Assembly (NCBI GenBank): GCA_041476545.1
Contig: JBGOTP010000347.1
Coordinates: forward strand, 1 to 5,410
Reading direction: 5' to 3'
DNA length: 5,410 nt
DNA from: JBGOTP01 sp041476545
GTDB taxonomy: Bacteria > Acidobacteriota > Vicinamibacteria > Vicinamibacterales > CAVVIG01
The number at the start of each line of letters is the position of its first letter. Positions within the stretch are counted from its first letter, which is position 1. Made by a program: the position numbers and the translations under genes. Positions 1 through 5,410 of the stretch are shown here, piece by piece. Under the pieces are notes generated by a model. It searched no databases. It had not been told where the DNA came from and saw only the letters and a program-made list of their open reading frames with translations.

Positions 1-85
1 CAAGGAAGACAAGGACGCCGCCGACGCGACCGAGACCGCAGCCGACGTGAAGAGCGATCAGGACGCGACCGACGACGAGGAATGA
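1..85 (+). CDS. C-terminal end of an unidentified protein with an acidic tail (partial, 5' cut by window)
   Basis: Reading from base 2 gives 27 residues followed by TGA at 83-85. The peptide is almost entirely Asp, Glu, Ala, Thr and Lys, with no hydrophobic stretch, and ends in Asp-Asp-Glu-Glu. Such low-complexity acidic tails occur at the C-terminus of many bacterial housekeeping proteins, so they do not identify the family. Support for a real gene is the sensible stop codon, followed within five bases by a strong hairpin, and the convergent arrangement with the minus-strand gene that ends at 112. The antisense reading would be an unremarkable hydrophobic run. No function is proposed. The fragment is too short to exclude a chance open frame. 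Confidence 0.5.
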   Translation, partial: KEDKDAADATETAADVKSDQDATDDEE

Positions 86-89
86 AGGC

Positions 90-111
90 CGCGCAGGCTG
101 AAGCCTGCGCG
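90..111. repeat. Perfect inverted repeat (9-bp stem, TGAA loop) between convergent genes; REP-like or bidirectional terminator
   Basis: CGCGCAGGC at 90-98 pairs perfectly with GCCTGCGCG at 103-111 around the tetraloop TGAA at 99-102. It occupies nearly the whole gap between the plus-strand stop (83-85) and the minus-strand stop codon (112-114), so it lies at the 3' end of both genes. That position suits a bidirectional transcription terminator or an mRNA-stabilising hairpin. Neither side carries a run of T, so it is not a canonical intrinsic terminator. Its composition, a GC-rich stem with a short non-GC loop, also fits a dispersed REP-like element; one window cannot show whether copies occur elsewhere. 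Confidence 0.65.
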
Positions 112-858
112 CTACAGCGCCCGCCGGTACTCGAACCAGTCGACCGCGAAGTTGATGATCAGCTTCCGGAAGAGCAGTGCCCGTCCCTCTCCCGTGAACC
201 GGACTGACGTCGGCAGCCAGATCTCTCGATCGATCGGCTCTCGCTGCACCATGACCGTCGACCCGCTGTTCACCTTCGCGAGCATCCCGTAGCCGAACGA
301 GATGTCGTCCACCGCGGTGGCTTCGACCCTGGCCACCTCCTTCGCATCCTCATCAATCCAGATCAGACCGCTGAACGCCCGCGCAATCCGCCCCTCGCGC
401 GTGCGCGGCCTGACGTTCGGCCTCCCGTGGAAGCTGACGACGATGGCCGGACGGCCGTTCAGCGTGTCGCGGCGATCGATTGCGACGTCCAACACGGACG
501 TGACGTCCTCGAGCATCGGGCGCCCGGTGGGCATGCGGTTCTCGCGTCGAACGACCGGGCTGTTCGCCACCGGCTGACCGTCGCGCTCGAGCAGTCGGCG
601 ATTCAGGGCGCCGGCCGGCGCGGGCGTCACTTCGACCACGCGGGTGCCGCCGGTACCGAGGCGGCCGAAGGGATTCAAGTTCAGATCGGTGCGGCGCTCC
701 TTGTACGCGTAGAGCTTCTCCACATCCTGCGCGCGGATGAGATTCTGGCGTACCGCGGCGAAGAAGGGCTGCGGATTGGGAAGAGGTTGCGCGCTCTGTG
801 CTCTTCCAAGCGCCTCGAAGACGAGCGTGGCAACGGCAACCGCCGCTGCCCGCGTCAT
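112..858 (-). CDS. Exported protein of unknown function, 248 aa
   Basis: The N-terminus looks like a Sec signal peptide: Arg3, then an Ala/Val/Leu-rich core (about residues 4-17), with plausible signal peptidase I sites after residues 20-22 (Ala20-Gln21-Ser22). There is no lipobox cysteine, so it is probably a soluble periplasmic or cell-surface protein rather than a lipoprotein. Glu15 inside the hydrophobic core is unusual. After a charged, probably helical segment (about 33-56, with a VEKLYAYKERR stretch), the rest alternates short hydrophobic and charged strands, suggesting a beta-rich fold. The stretch SGLIWIDEDAKEVARVEA (163-180), followed by a basic C-terminal strand ending WFEYRR, recalls LolA/LolB-like exported proteins; that is a resemblance in pattern only. 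Its ATG overlaps the stop of the upstream aminotransferase gene in an ATGA (855-858), with a weak AAGG ribosome site just before, so translation is probably coupled. I do not recognise a named family. Confidence 0.85.
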   Translation of the reverse strand: MTRAAAVAVATLVFEALGRAQSAQPLPNPQPFFAAVRQNLIRAQDVEKLYAYKERRTDLNLNPFGRLGTGGTRVVEVTPAPAGALNRRLLERDGQPVANSPVVRRENRMPTGRPMLEDVTSVLDVAIDRRDTLNGRPAIVVSFHGRPNVRPRTREGRIARAFSGLIWIDEDAKEVARVEATAVDDISFGYGMLAKVNSGSTVMVQREPIDREIWLPTSVRFTGEGRALLFRKLIINFAVDWFEYRRAL

Positions 859-2012
859 ACCTTGCGCAGGCGATCCGCCGCGCGCTCCAGCGTCTCGTCG
901 CGTTTCGCAAAACAGAATCGGAGGATGGGACCCGCGTCCACGCCATACAGGAATGACGAGGGTGGAATGGACGCGACGCCGTGTTCGATCAGCAGGCGCA
1001 TCGCGAAGTCGGCATCACGGTCGGAGGTAATCGCCGAGTAGTCCGCCATCTGAAAGAACGTGCCGCGGCAGGGCAACGGCTGGAACCGCGACCCCGTGAT
1101 GAGCGACAGGAACAGGTCGCGCTTGCGCTGGTAAAAGGCGCCGACGCTGCGGCACTCGGGATCCTTCCTGATGAACTCTGCGTACGCGAGCTGGATGGCG
1201 CCGTTGACCGCGAACGTGACCCACTGATGGATGCTCTGGACCTCCGCACTGAGCGCCTTCGGCGCGGCGGCCCATCCGATTTTCCACCCTGTCGTATGAA
1301 ACGTTTTTGCGAACGAGCCAATGACGACCGCTCGCTCCGCGAGCGCGGGATGACGAGACATGCTCTCGTGCCTGGCGCCGTCGAACACGATGTGCTCGTA
1401 CGCTTCGTCCGAGACCACCACCGCGTCAGTGTGTTCCAGCACGCGCGCCAGCTCGCGGATATCGTCGGCCCCGAGAATCATGCCCGTCGGGTTGTGCGGC
1501 GAGTTCACGACGATGGCCCGGGTTCGCGGCGTGATAGCGCGGCGCACCTCGTCCCAGTCGATGCCGTAGTTCGGAGGCCGCAGCGTGACGAATGTCGGCG
1601 TGCCTCCGCTCAGTTGAATGACAGGCACGTACGAATCGTACGCGGGCTGGAACAGCAGAACTTCATCGCCCGGATGCACCAGCGCGGTGAGCGTGGCAAA
1701 GAGCGCCTCGGTCGCGCCCGATGTCACTGTGATTTCGGTGCCCGGGTCGTACCGCCGTCCATACAGCCGCTCGATCTTGAAGGCAAGCGCCTCGCGCAGC
1801 GCGGGAACGCCGGGCATCGGCGCGTACTGGTTGTGCCCCTCGCGCATGTAGCGCGCGACGGCGTCGACCAGCTCCGGTGCGCAATCGAAGTCGGGAAATC
1901 CCTGCGAGAGGTTGATCGCGTCGTGCTCGAGCGCGAGCCGCGACATCGTGGCGAAGATGCTGACGCCGGTGGTGGGCAGCTTCGACCGGAGAGGGGTGCG
2001 GGAATTCAGCAC
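855..2012 (-). CDS. ybdL: PLP-dependent aminotransferase, YbdL/methionine aminotransferase type (class I/II, fold type I)
   Basis: This cytosolic enzyme should transfer the amino group of an amino acid, probably methionine or an aromatic one, to a 2-oxo acid. At 385 residues it is the family's usual length and can be aligned by eye from end to end with E. coli YbdL as I remember it. Shared features include the SKLP opening (10-13), INLSQGFPDF (33-42), NQYAPMPGV (61-69), SGATEAL (98-104), PHNPTG (172-177, with the PLP-contacting Asn174), SDEAYEH (201-207, with Asp202 for the pyridine nitrogen and Tyr205), SFAKT (233-237, with Lys236 forming the Schiff base) and RFCFAK (365-370, with Arg365 binding the substrate carboxylate). 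All catalytic residues are present. The start is GTG at 2012, chosen because the N-terminus matches YbdL and begins 6 bases after the preceding stop; no strong Shine-Dalgarno is visible, so re-initiation is likely. Kynurenine or glutamine transaminase activity is an alternative, since these relatives share the fold. Confidence 0.95.
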   Translation of the reverse strand: MLNSRTPLRSKLPTTGVSIFATMSRLALEHDAINLSQGFPDFDCAPELVDAVARYMREGHNQYAPMPGVPALREALAFKIERLYGRRYDPGTEITVTSGATEALFATLTALVHPGDEVLLFQPAYDSYVPVIQLSGGTPTFVTLRPPNYGIDWDEVRRAITPRTRAIVVNSPHNPTGMILGADDIRELARVLEHTDAVVVSDEAYEHIVFDGARHESMSRHPALAERAVVIGSFAKTFHTTGWKIGWAAAPKALSAEVQSIHQWVTFAVNGAIQLAYAEFIRKDPECRSVGAFYQRKRDLFLSLITGSRFQPLPCRGTFFQMADYSAITSDRDADFAMRLLIEHGVASIPPSSFLYGVDAGPILRFCFAKRDETLERAADRLRKV

Positions 2013-2018
2013 GCGGGT

Positions 2019-2264
2019 CTACTCTACCAATTGATGCGGCTTGAGCGAGACCAGCGGATACTTCAGGCGCAGTTCGACGACGCGATCGAGGTAGCCCTCT
2101 TTCGGGATGTCGCCCCGGCGCAGCCGATCGCGCAGTCGGCGCAGCTCGTACCGGTACAAGTCACTCAGAAACTCGTGCACGAGCTCCGGCCGCGTCGTCT
2201 CGCGCGGCCGGATGCCGTGCTTCTCGAGCTCCTCGAGAACCTTCCCCCAGTAGCGGTATTCCAT
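2019..2264 (-). CDS. Small charged helical protein, 81 aa, function unknown
   Basis: The protein starts MEYRYWGKVLEELEKHGIRP, has no signal peptide or membrane segment, and is rich in Arg, Glu and Leu. Residues 27-50 (PELVHEFLSDLYRYELRRLRDRLRR) and 54-68 read as two amphipathic helices, followed by a short PLVSLKPHQLVE tail. It has no cysteines or metal-binding pattern. It should be cytosolic and could be a protein-protein adaptor or a small regulator; that is a guess. Its ATG abuts the kinase stop codon exactly (TGAATG), and a GGAAGGA ribosome site lies inside the end of the kinase gene (2277-2283), 12 bases before the ATG. Its stop is 6 bases from the aminotransferase start. The tight fit and protein-like composition make it a real gene. 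I believe similar short proteins occur in acidobacterial genomes, but no named domain is recognised. Confidence 0.85.
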   Translation of the reverse strand: MEYRYWGKVLEELEKHGIRPRETTRPELVHEFLSDLYRYELRRLRDRLRRGDIPKEGYLDRVVELRLKYPLVSLKPHQLVE

Positions 2265-5009
2265 TCAATGTCGGATTCCTTCCGCCCAGTTCAACACAAC
2301 CGCGATCGGAGGGGACGCCTCCTGCGTGACGCTCGCGACGGGGCGTGGGATCAGAAAGCGCTGGCCGTCGGCCGACACGGCATACGCGTGGTAGAAACTC
2401 GGGTGAGCGGAATTAACGTAGCCGGAATCGAACAGGGCCCGTGGCGTACTAGCCTCGAACGCGGACCCGCTGGACCTGACATCCACGGCCATCACCTTCC
2501 CGCCGCCTAGACTGTCCATGTAGAACAGCTCTCGCCCGTCGCCGCGCCATCTCGGAAGGAAGCCTGCGAGACCTCCGCCGGTCGAGATTTGCCACTTGCC
2601 ATTGCCCGTCGGGAAAGGCCGCACGTATATCTCCGTCTGACCAGTTTCGTCCGACGCGTAGGCAAGCCATTTCCCATCGGGCGAGATCTGAGCCTGCGAC
2701 TCATTGAACGACGTCATCACCAAGGGAACTGGTTTGCGGTCTCCGGACAACGGAAGCATCCACAGGTCTCTTCGTGTTTTCGGATCAACCTGAACGTAAA
2801 CGATCGAGCGTCCATCAGGAGCCCAACTTACGGGCATTACACTGGCCTGCGATTCGAGCAGGCGCCCCTCGCTGCCGGCACCGTTCGAAGGCTTTGCGAA
2901 GAGGCCCCACCTCCCACTTCGAAGCGAACCGAAGGCGATGCGACTTCCGTCCGGCGACCAGACGGGCGAGGAGTTCTCCTGCGACGCGTCGAATGTGAAT
3001 CGCGAGGTGGTCCCGCGCGACATCTCGGTTGCCCAGATGTCGCCGCCCTGGCCGTCGTGGCGGTGCGCCGCCACCTGCTTGCCGTCGGGCGCGAGGTCGA
3101 GTCCCCTGTAATTCCCCGACGGTCCAACGGTCCCGAGCGCCTTTCCGTGCCGGTCGATCCAGACCATTCGCAGACCGGCGTTGCCGGAGCCGGAGCCGAC
3201 CCCATACGCCAGCACGCCGTTGTCGGAGACTGAGAATGCGACGAGACCAGTGAACACGCCAGATTCGAGGCGTTCAGCGATTGGAAAAGGCTCGTCCGCG
3301 AAGGCCAGCGTCTTTGGGTCGAACGACTGGGCCAGCAGCGTGCCTTGACGCCCGAATAGCAGATATCCGTTCCGCGAATCGTAGACACCGCCGGAGTCCG
3401 CTTCGACGACTCGCCGTGTTTCGCTTGTGTCGAGCGAGGCCACATACACACCGGCGATGCCATCAGACCCCTGGACGTAGAACAGCACGTGGCGTGCGTC
3501 GGGCAGAAACGAGGGAAACTTGTGAGCTGTGTGCCCGCTCGCCAACCGCGTGACCGCGGACGGCTGACCGCCGGCTGATGAGACACGAAAGAGCGAACCG
3601 GCGTTCACGCCGTAGACGATCTGGCCCTCTCGACTCCAGGTCCCGCCGCGACCTAGATTGACGGCACACAACGTTTGCGGCGGCCCACCGCTGGCCGCGA
3701 TCTTCAGTAACTTGTCCTGCGTGAAATACCCGATGAACCGGCTATCCGGCGACCAGAAGGGAGACTGCGCATCGTCGGTCCCCGCCAGAGGCTGCGCCGT
3801 CAGAGCATCGATCGGACGCACCCACAACATCGCTTTGCCGGCGGCATCCTTGGCTGTGAACGCAAGCGTCCCGCCGTCCGGCGAAATGACGGCGCTGGTG
3901 CCTGGACGTCCGCCCGTCAGGAATGTCGCGTTCTCGGGCGGCGACACAAAGAAGCGCGCCACCGACGGTGCATCTGGTCTCGTGGCAAACCACACACCGG
4001 TTGCCGCGAGCGCCGCGGCTGTTAACGCGAGGCCGGCAACCGCCGCGATGCGACGCCAGGCCGGTGCGCGGGGAGGGGGTATCGACAGCGGAGCCGGTGC
4101 GACGACGGGCGGCACCAGATCGGCCTGGTGCCCGAGCACGAACAGTGCGCTGGAGATATCCGCGACGCGCTGGCGTCGATCCTTCTCGAGACACGCGCGG
4201 ATGAGTGTGCGGATCGATGTGGGCAGGTCTTCAGGCAGCGCGCTCCAGTCCGGCTCACCCTTCAGCACCAGCGCGAGCGTGTCGCTGATATCGTCAGCCT
4301 CGAACGCGCGCTTCCCGGTCAGCATCTCGTGGAGCACGCAGCCAAACGCCCATACATCGCTGCGTTTGTCGGCGGGCCGCCCCTTCGCCTGCTCCGGCGC
4401 CATGTACGCCGCCGTGCCGAGAATGACCCCAAGCGCCGTCGCTGCGGGCGACGTGATCGTCGGCGACATCGACAGCGGCACACTGCCCGCTGCCGGCTGT
4501 CCGCCGCCGGCTGAGTCCGCGAGCTTGGCGAGCCCGAAGTCGAGCACTTTGACGAGGCCGTCGGGCGTGATCTTGATGTTCGATGGCTTCAGGTCACGAT
4601 GCGTGACGCCCTGCTCGTGCGCCGCCTCGAGGGCTTCCGCGATCTGTTTTGCGATGGGCAGTGCCTCGTCTACCGGAAGCGGGCCTCGCGCGATGCGGTC
4701 GGCGAGCGTGTCGCCGTCGATGAGCTCCAGGACGAGCGCACGCAGGTGAACCCCGCCTTGACCTGCGCCCTCCTCGAGGCCATAGATAGCGCCGATGTTG
4801 GGATGCTTGAGTGCGGCCAGGACCTGCGCTTCGCGCTGGAATCGCGCGAGCCGTTCTGCGTCGGCCGCGAAGAGCTCGGGCAGGACTTTCAGCGCGACAT
4901 CGCGGCCGAGACGCGGATCGTGCGCCCGGTACACCTCGCCCATGCCGCCGGCGCCGAGTGTGCCGGTGATCTCATACGGGCCGACGCGCGTGCCGGAAGC
5001 TAGCGTCAT
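2265..5009 (-). CDS. Membrane Ser/Thr protein kinase with C-terminal TolB/PD40 beta-propeller, 914 aa
   Basis: An N-terminal Hanks-type kinase domain (about 12-290) carries every catalytic element: glycine loop GAGGMG (19-24), ATP lysine Lys41 in VALK, alpha-C Glu60, HRDLKPSN (137-144, catalytic Asp139), DFG (157-159), APE (204-206) and DVWAFG (218-223). The DFG-APE segment is long, with 44 residues between the motifs, and rich in Gly, Ser, Thr and Pro. A proline-rich linker (299-316) leads to one membrane helix (about 321-342, flanked by Arg319-Arg320). About 570 extracytoplasmic residues follow, with repeated PD40/WD40-like turns such as ISPDGG (375), WSPDSR (419), LAPDGK (639), WSPDGS (684), WAPDGR (729) and ISPDGK (775). 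The kinase should thus lie in the cytosol and the propeller in the periplasm, perhaps sensing a ligand or partner; the substrate is unknown. The ATG at 5009 gives the usual short PknB-like N-terminus before the glycine loop. The frame stays open further upstream, but that part runs through the heptamer repeat and out of frame across ahcY. No Shine-Dalgarno is seen before this ATG. Confidence 0.95.
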   Translation of the reverse strand: MTLASGTRVGPYEITGTLGAGGMGEVYRAHDPRLGRDVALKVLPELFAADAERLARFQREAQVLAALKHPNIGAIYGLEEGAGQGGVHLRALVLELIDGDTLADRIARGPLPVDEALPIAKQIAEALEAAHEQGVTHRDLKPSNIKITPDGLVKVLDFGLAKLADSAGGGQPAAGSVPLSMSPTITSPAATALGVILGTAAYMAPEQAKGRPADKRSDVWAFGCVLHEMLTGKRAFEADDISDTLALVLKGEPDWSALPEDLPTSIRTLIRACLEKDRRQRVADISSALFVLGHQADLVPPVVAPAPLSIPPPRAPAWRRIAAVAGLALTAAALAATGVWFATRPDAPSVARFFVSPPENATFLTGGRPGTSAVISPDGGTLAFTAKDAAGKAMLWVRPIDALTAQPLAGTDDAQSPFWSPDSRFIGYFTQDKLLKIAASGGPPQTLCAVNLGRGGTWSREGQIVYGVNAGSLFRVSSAGGQPSAVTRLASGHTAHKFPSFLPDARHVLFYVQGSDGIAGVYVASLDTSETRRVVEADSGGVYDSRNGYLLFGRQGTLLAQSFDPKTLAFADEPFPIAERLESGVFTGLVAFSVSDNGVLAYGVGSGSGNAGLRMVWIDRHGKALGTVGPSGNYRGLDLAPDGKQVAAHRHDGQGGDIWATEMSRGTTSRFTFDASQENSSPVWSPDGSRIAFGSLRSGRWGLFAKPSNGAGSEGRLLESQASVMPVSWAPDGRSIVYVQVDPKTRRDLWMLPLSGDRKPVPLVMTSFNESQAQISPDGKWLAYASDETGQTEIYVRPFPTGNGKWQISTGGGLAGFLPRWRGDGRELFYMDSLGGGKVMAVDVRSSGSAFEASTPRALFDSGYVNSAHPSFYHAYAVSADGQRFLIPRPVASVTQEASPPIAVVLNWAEGIRH

Positions 5010-5038
5010 TGATGAGTCGCGGAAGCGGCCGCGCGCCG

Positions 5039-5044
5039 ATTCTA
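5039..5044 (-). promoter_or_regulatory. Possible -10 box of a kinase-operon promoter
   Basis: On the minus strand TAGAAT matches the sigma-70 -10 consensus at five of six positions and lies 30 bases before the kinase ATG, giving a predicted leader of about 20 bases. The region 16-18 bases further upstream reads TTCGGG-like and is a poor -35; it falls inside the heptamer repeat. A five-of-six match can arise by chance, so this is only a candidate. If it is false, the kinase operon is probably read through from ahcY. Confidence 0.2.
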
Positions 5045-5047
5045 CAG

Positions 5048-5082
5048 CCTGATCCCTGATCCCGAATCCCGAATCCAGAATC
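5048..5082. repeat. Short tandem repeat, five 7-base units, between ahcY and the kinase gene
   Basis: On the plus strand five consecutive heptamers are CCTGATC, CCTGATC, CCGAATC, CCGAATC and CAGAATC. A degenerate sixth (CCGATCA, 5083-5089) runs into the ahcY stop codon. Read on the minus strand the unit is GATTCGG/GATCAGG. The repeat fills about half of the 77-base gap between the ahcY stop and the kinase start. Its GGGATTCGGGATT-like minus-strand sequence recalls simple intergenic repeats known from other GC-rich bacteria, such as xanthomonads. Its role is unknown; it may be simply slippage-prone spacer DNA, or may affect expression of the kinase operon. Confidence 0.75.
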
Positions 5083-5086
5083 CCGA

Positions 5087-5410
5087 TCAGTAGCGATAGT
5101 GATCCGGTTTGTAAGGTCCGTTCTGGGGGACTCCAATGTACTCGGCCTGCTCCGGCGTGAGCGTCGTGAGCTTCACGCCCAGATGATCCAGGTGCAGCCG
5201 CGCGACTTCCTCGTCCAGCGTCTTCGGGAGCATCGTCACCGTCTTGCCGTACTTCTCGGCGTTCGCGTGCAGCTCGAGCTGCGCGAGCACCTGGTTGGTG
5301 AACGAGGCTGACATCACGAAGCTGGGATGACCGGTCGCGCACCCGAGGTTGAGGAGCCGTCCCTCGGCCAGCACCAGCACGCTGTGGCCGTCGGCGAAGC
5401 GCCACTCGTC
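5087..5410 (-). CDS. ahcY: Adenosylhomocysteinase (S-adenosylhomocysteine hydrolase), C-terminal 107 residues (partial, 5' end outside window)
   Basis: The enzyme reversibly hydrolyses S-adenosylhomocysteine to adenosine and homocysteine in the cytosol, relieving inhibition of methyltransferases and feeding the methionine cycle; it uses a tightly bound NAD. The visible part is the conserved C-terminal end: FADGHSVLVLAEGRL, then NLGCATGHPSFVMS (the His-containing loop near the adenosine site), SFTNQVLAQLEL, LPKTLDEEVARLHLDHLGVKL, and the family's hallmark end KPDHYRY. In that end the Lys and Tyr of one subunit reach into the NAD site of the neighbouring subunit. The stop codon is TGA at 5087-5089. 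Whole proteins have about 430-495 residues, so roughly three quarters lie beyond base 5410. The minus-strand reading frame is intact up to the window edge. No terminator hairpin with a T-tract follows, so transcription may continue into the kinase gene. Confidence 0.97.
   Translation of the reverse strand, partial: DEWRFADGHSVLVLAEGRLLNLGCATGHPSFVMSASFTNQVLAQLELHANAEKYGKTVTMLPKTLDEEVARLHLDHLGVKLTTLTPEQAEYIGVPQNGPYKPDHYRY

Noticed and set aside
109..120. A second small hairpin, GCGC-TACA-GCGC, overlapping the larger palindrome and the stop codon of the exported-protein gene.
   Set aside because: The stem has only four base pairs and competes with the stronger 9-bp hairpin at 90-111.
427..1041. 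A 204-codon plus-strand open frame spanning the junction of the exported-protein and aminotransferase genes.
   Set aside because: It lies antisense to two overlapping genes, one with full homology to a known enzyme, and its product is low-complexity Arg/Ala/His-rich.
981..2510. A 509-codon open frame on the plus strand lying antisense to the aminotransferase, the small gene and the end of the kinase gene.
   Set aside because: It crosses three minus-strand genes, two of which have unmistakable homology. Its product is Arg/His/Asp-rich without domains, as expected for the antisense of GC-rich codons with strong third-position bias.
3658..4749. A 363-codon plus-strand open frame opposite the kinase gene.
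   Set aside because: It is antisense to the kinase domain, membrane helix and first propeller blades, whose motifs are intact. The predicted product is Ser/Ala/Arg-rich with no recognisable domain.
5025..5032. The palindrome GCGGCCGC in the gap before the kinase gene, considered as part of an ahcY terminator or an operator.
   Set aside because: It is an 8-base self-complementary word with no loop, no T-tract and no second half-site; in GC-rich DNA this is expected by chance.
5010..5405. A 132-residue N-terminal extension of the kinase, since its frame stays open to 5405.
   Set aside because: The extension would be read out of frame through the clearly identified ahcY coding sequence and then through the heptamer repeat. 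It is Arg-rich with no domain, and ATG 5009 gives the normal kinase N-terminus.

Overview
The window is GC-rich and densely coding. It most resembles an acidobacterium, probably of the Vicinamibacteria (subgroup 6) type. That is inferred from style: a serine/threonine kinase fused through one membrane helix to a TolB/PD40-type beta-propeller (a family greatly expanded in Acidobacteria), short conserved hypothetical genes, and an exported protein of a kind I associate with that phylum. No rRNA, tRNA, CRISPR array, insertion sequence or phage gene was seen.

Layout, left to right. Bases 1-85 hold the last codons of a plus-strand gene with a very acidic tail; its identity cannot be told. A perfect GC-rich hairpin (90-111) fills the gap to the next gene, which converges from the right. 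Everything from 112 to 5410 is on the minus strand, so it is transcribed from right to left. In that order the genes are: the C-terminal end of adenosylhomocysteinase (ahcY, 5087-5410); a 77-base gap carrying a tandem heptamer repeat and a weak promoter-like box; a 914-residue membrane Ser/Thr kinase with a periplasmic propeller (2265-5009); an 81-residue conserved-looking small protein (2019-2264); a YbdL-type, methionine-preferring PLP aminotransferase (855-2012); and a 248-residue exported protein of unknown function (112-858).

The last four minus-strand genes are packed extremely tightly: a stop codon directly abutting a start (TGAATG), a 6-base gap, and a 4-base ATGA overlap. They are very probably one transcript with translational coupling. 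ahcY sits 77 bases upstream on the same strand and may or may not share the transcript. AhcY makes homocysteine from S-adenosylhomocysteine, and YbdL-type enzymes transaminate methionine, so a link to sulfur amino-acid metabolism is possible. It is only a neighbourhood argument.

Nothing here proves a new system. The points most worth following are the small protein fixed between kinase and aminotransferase, the uncharacterised exported protein at the end of the operon, and the two repeats in the intergenic gaps.
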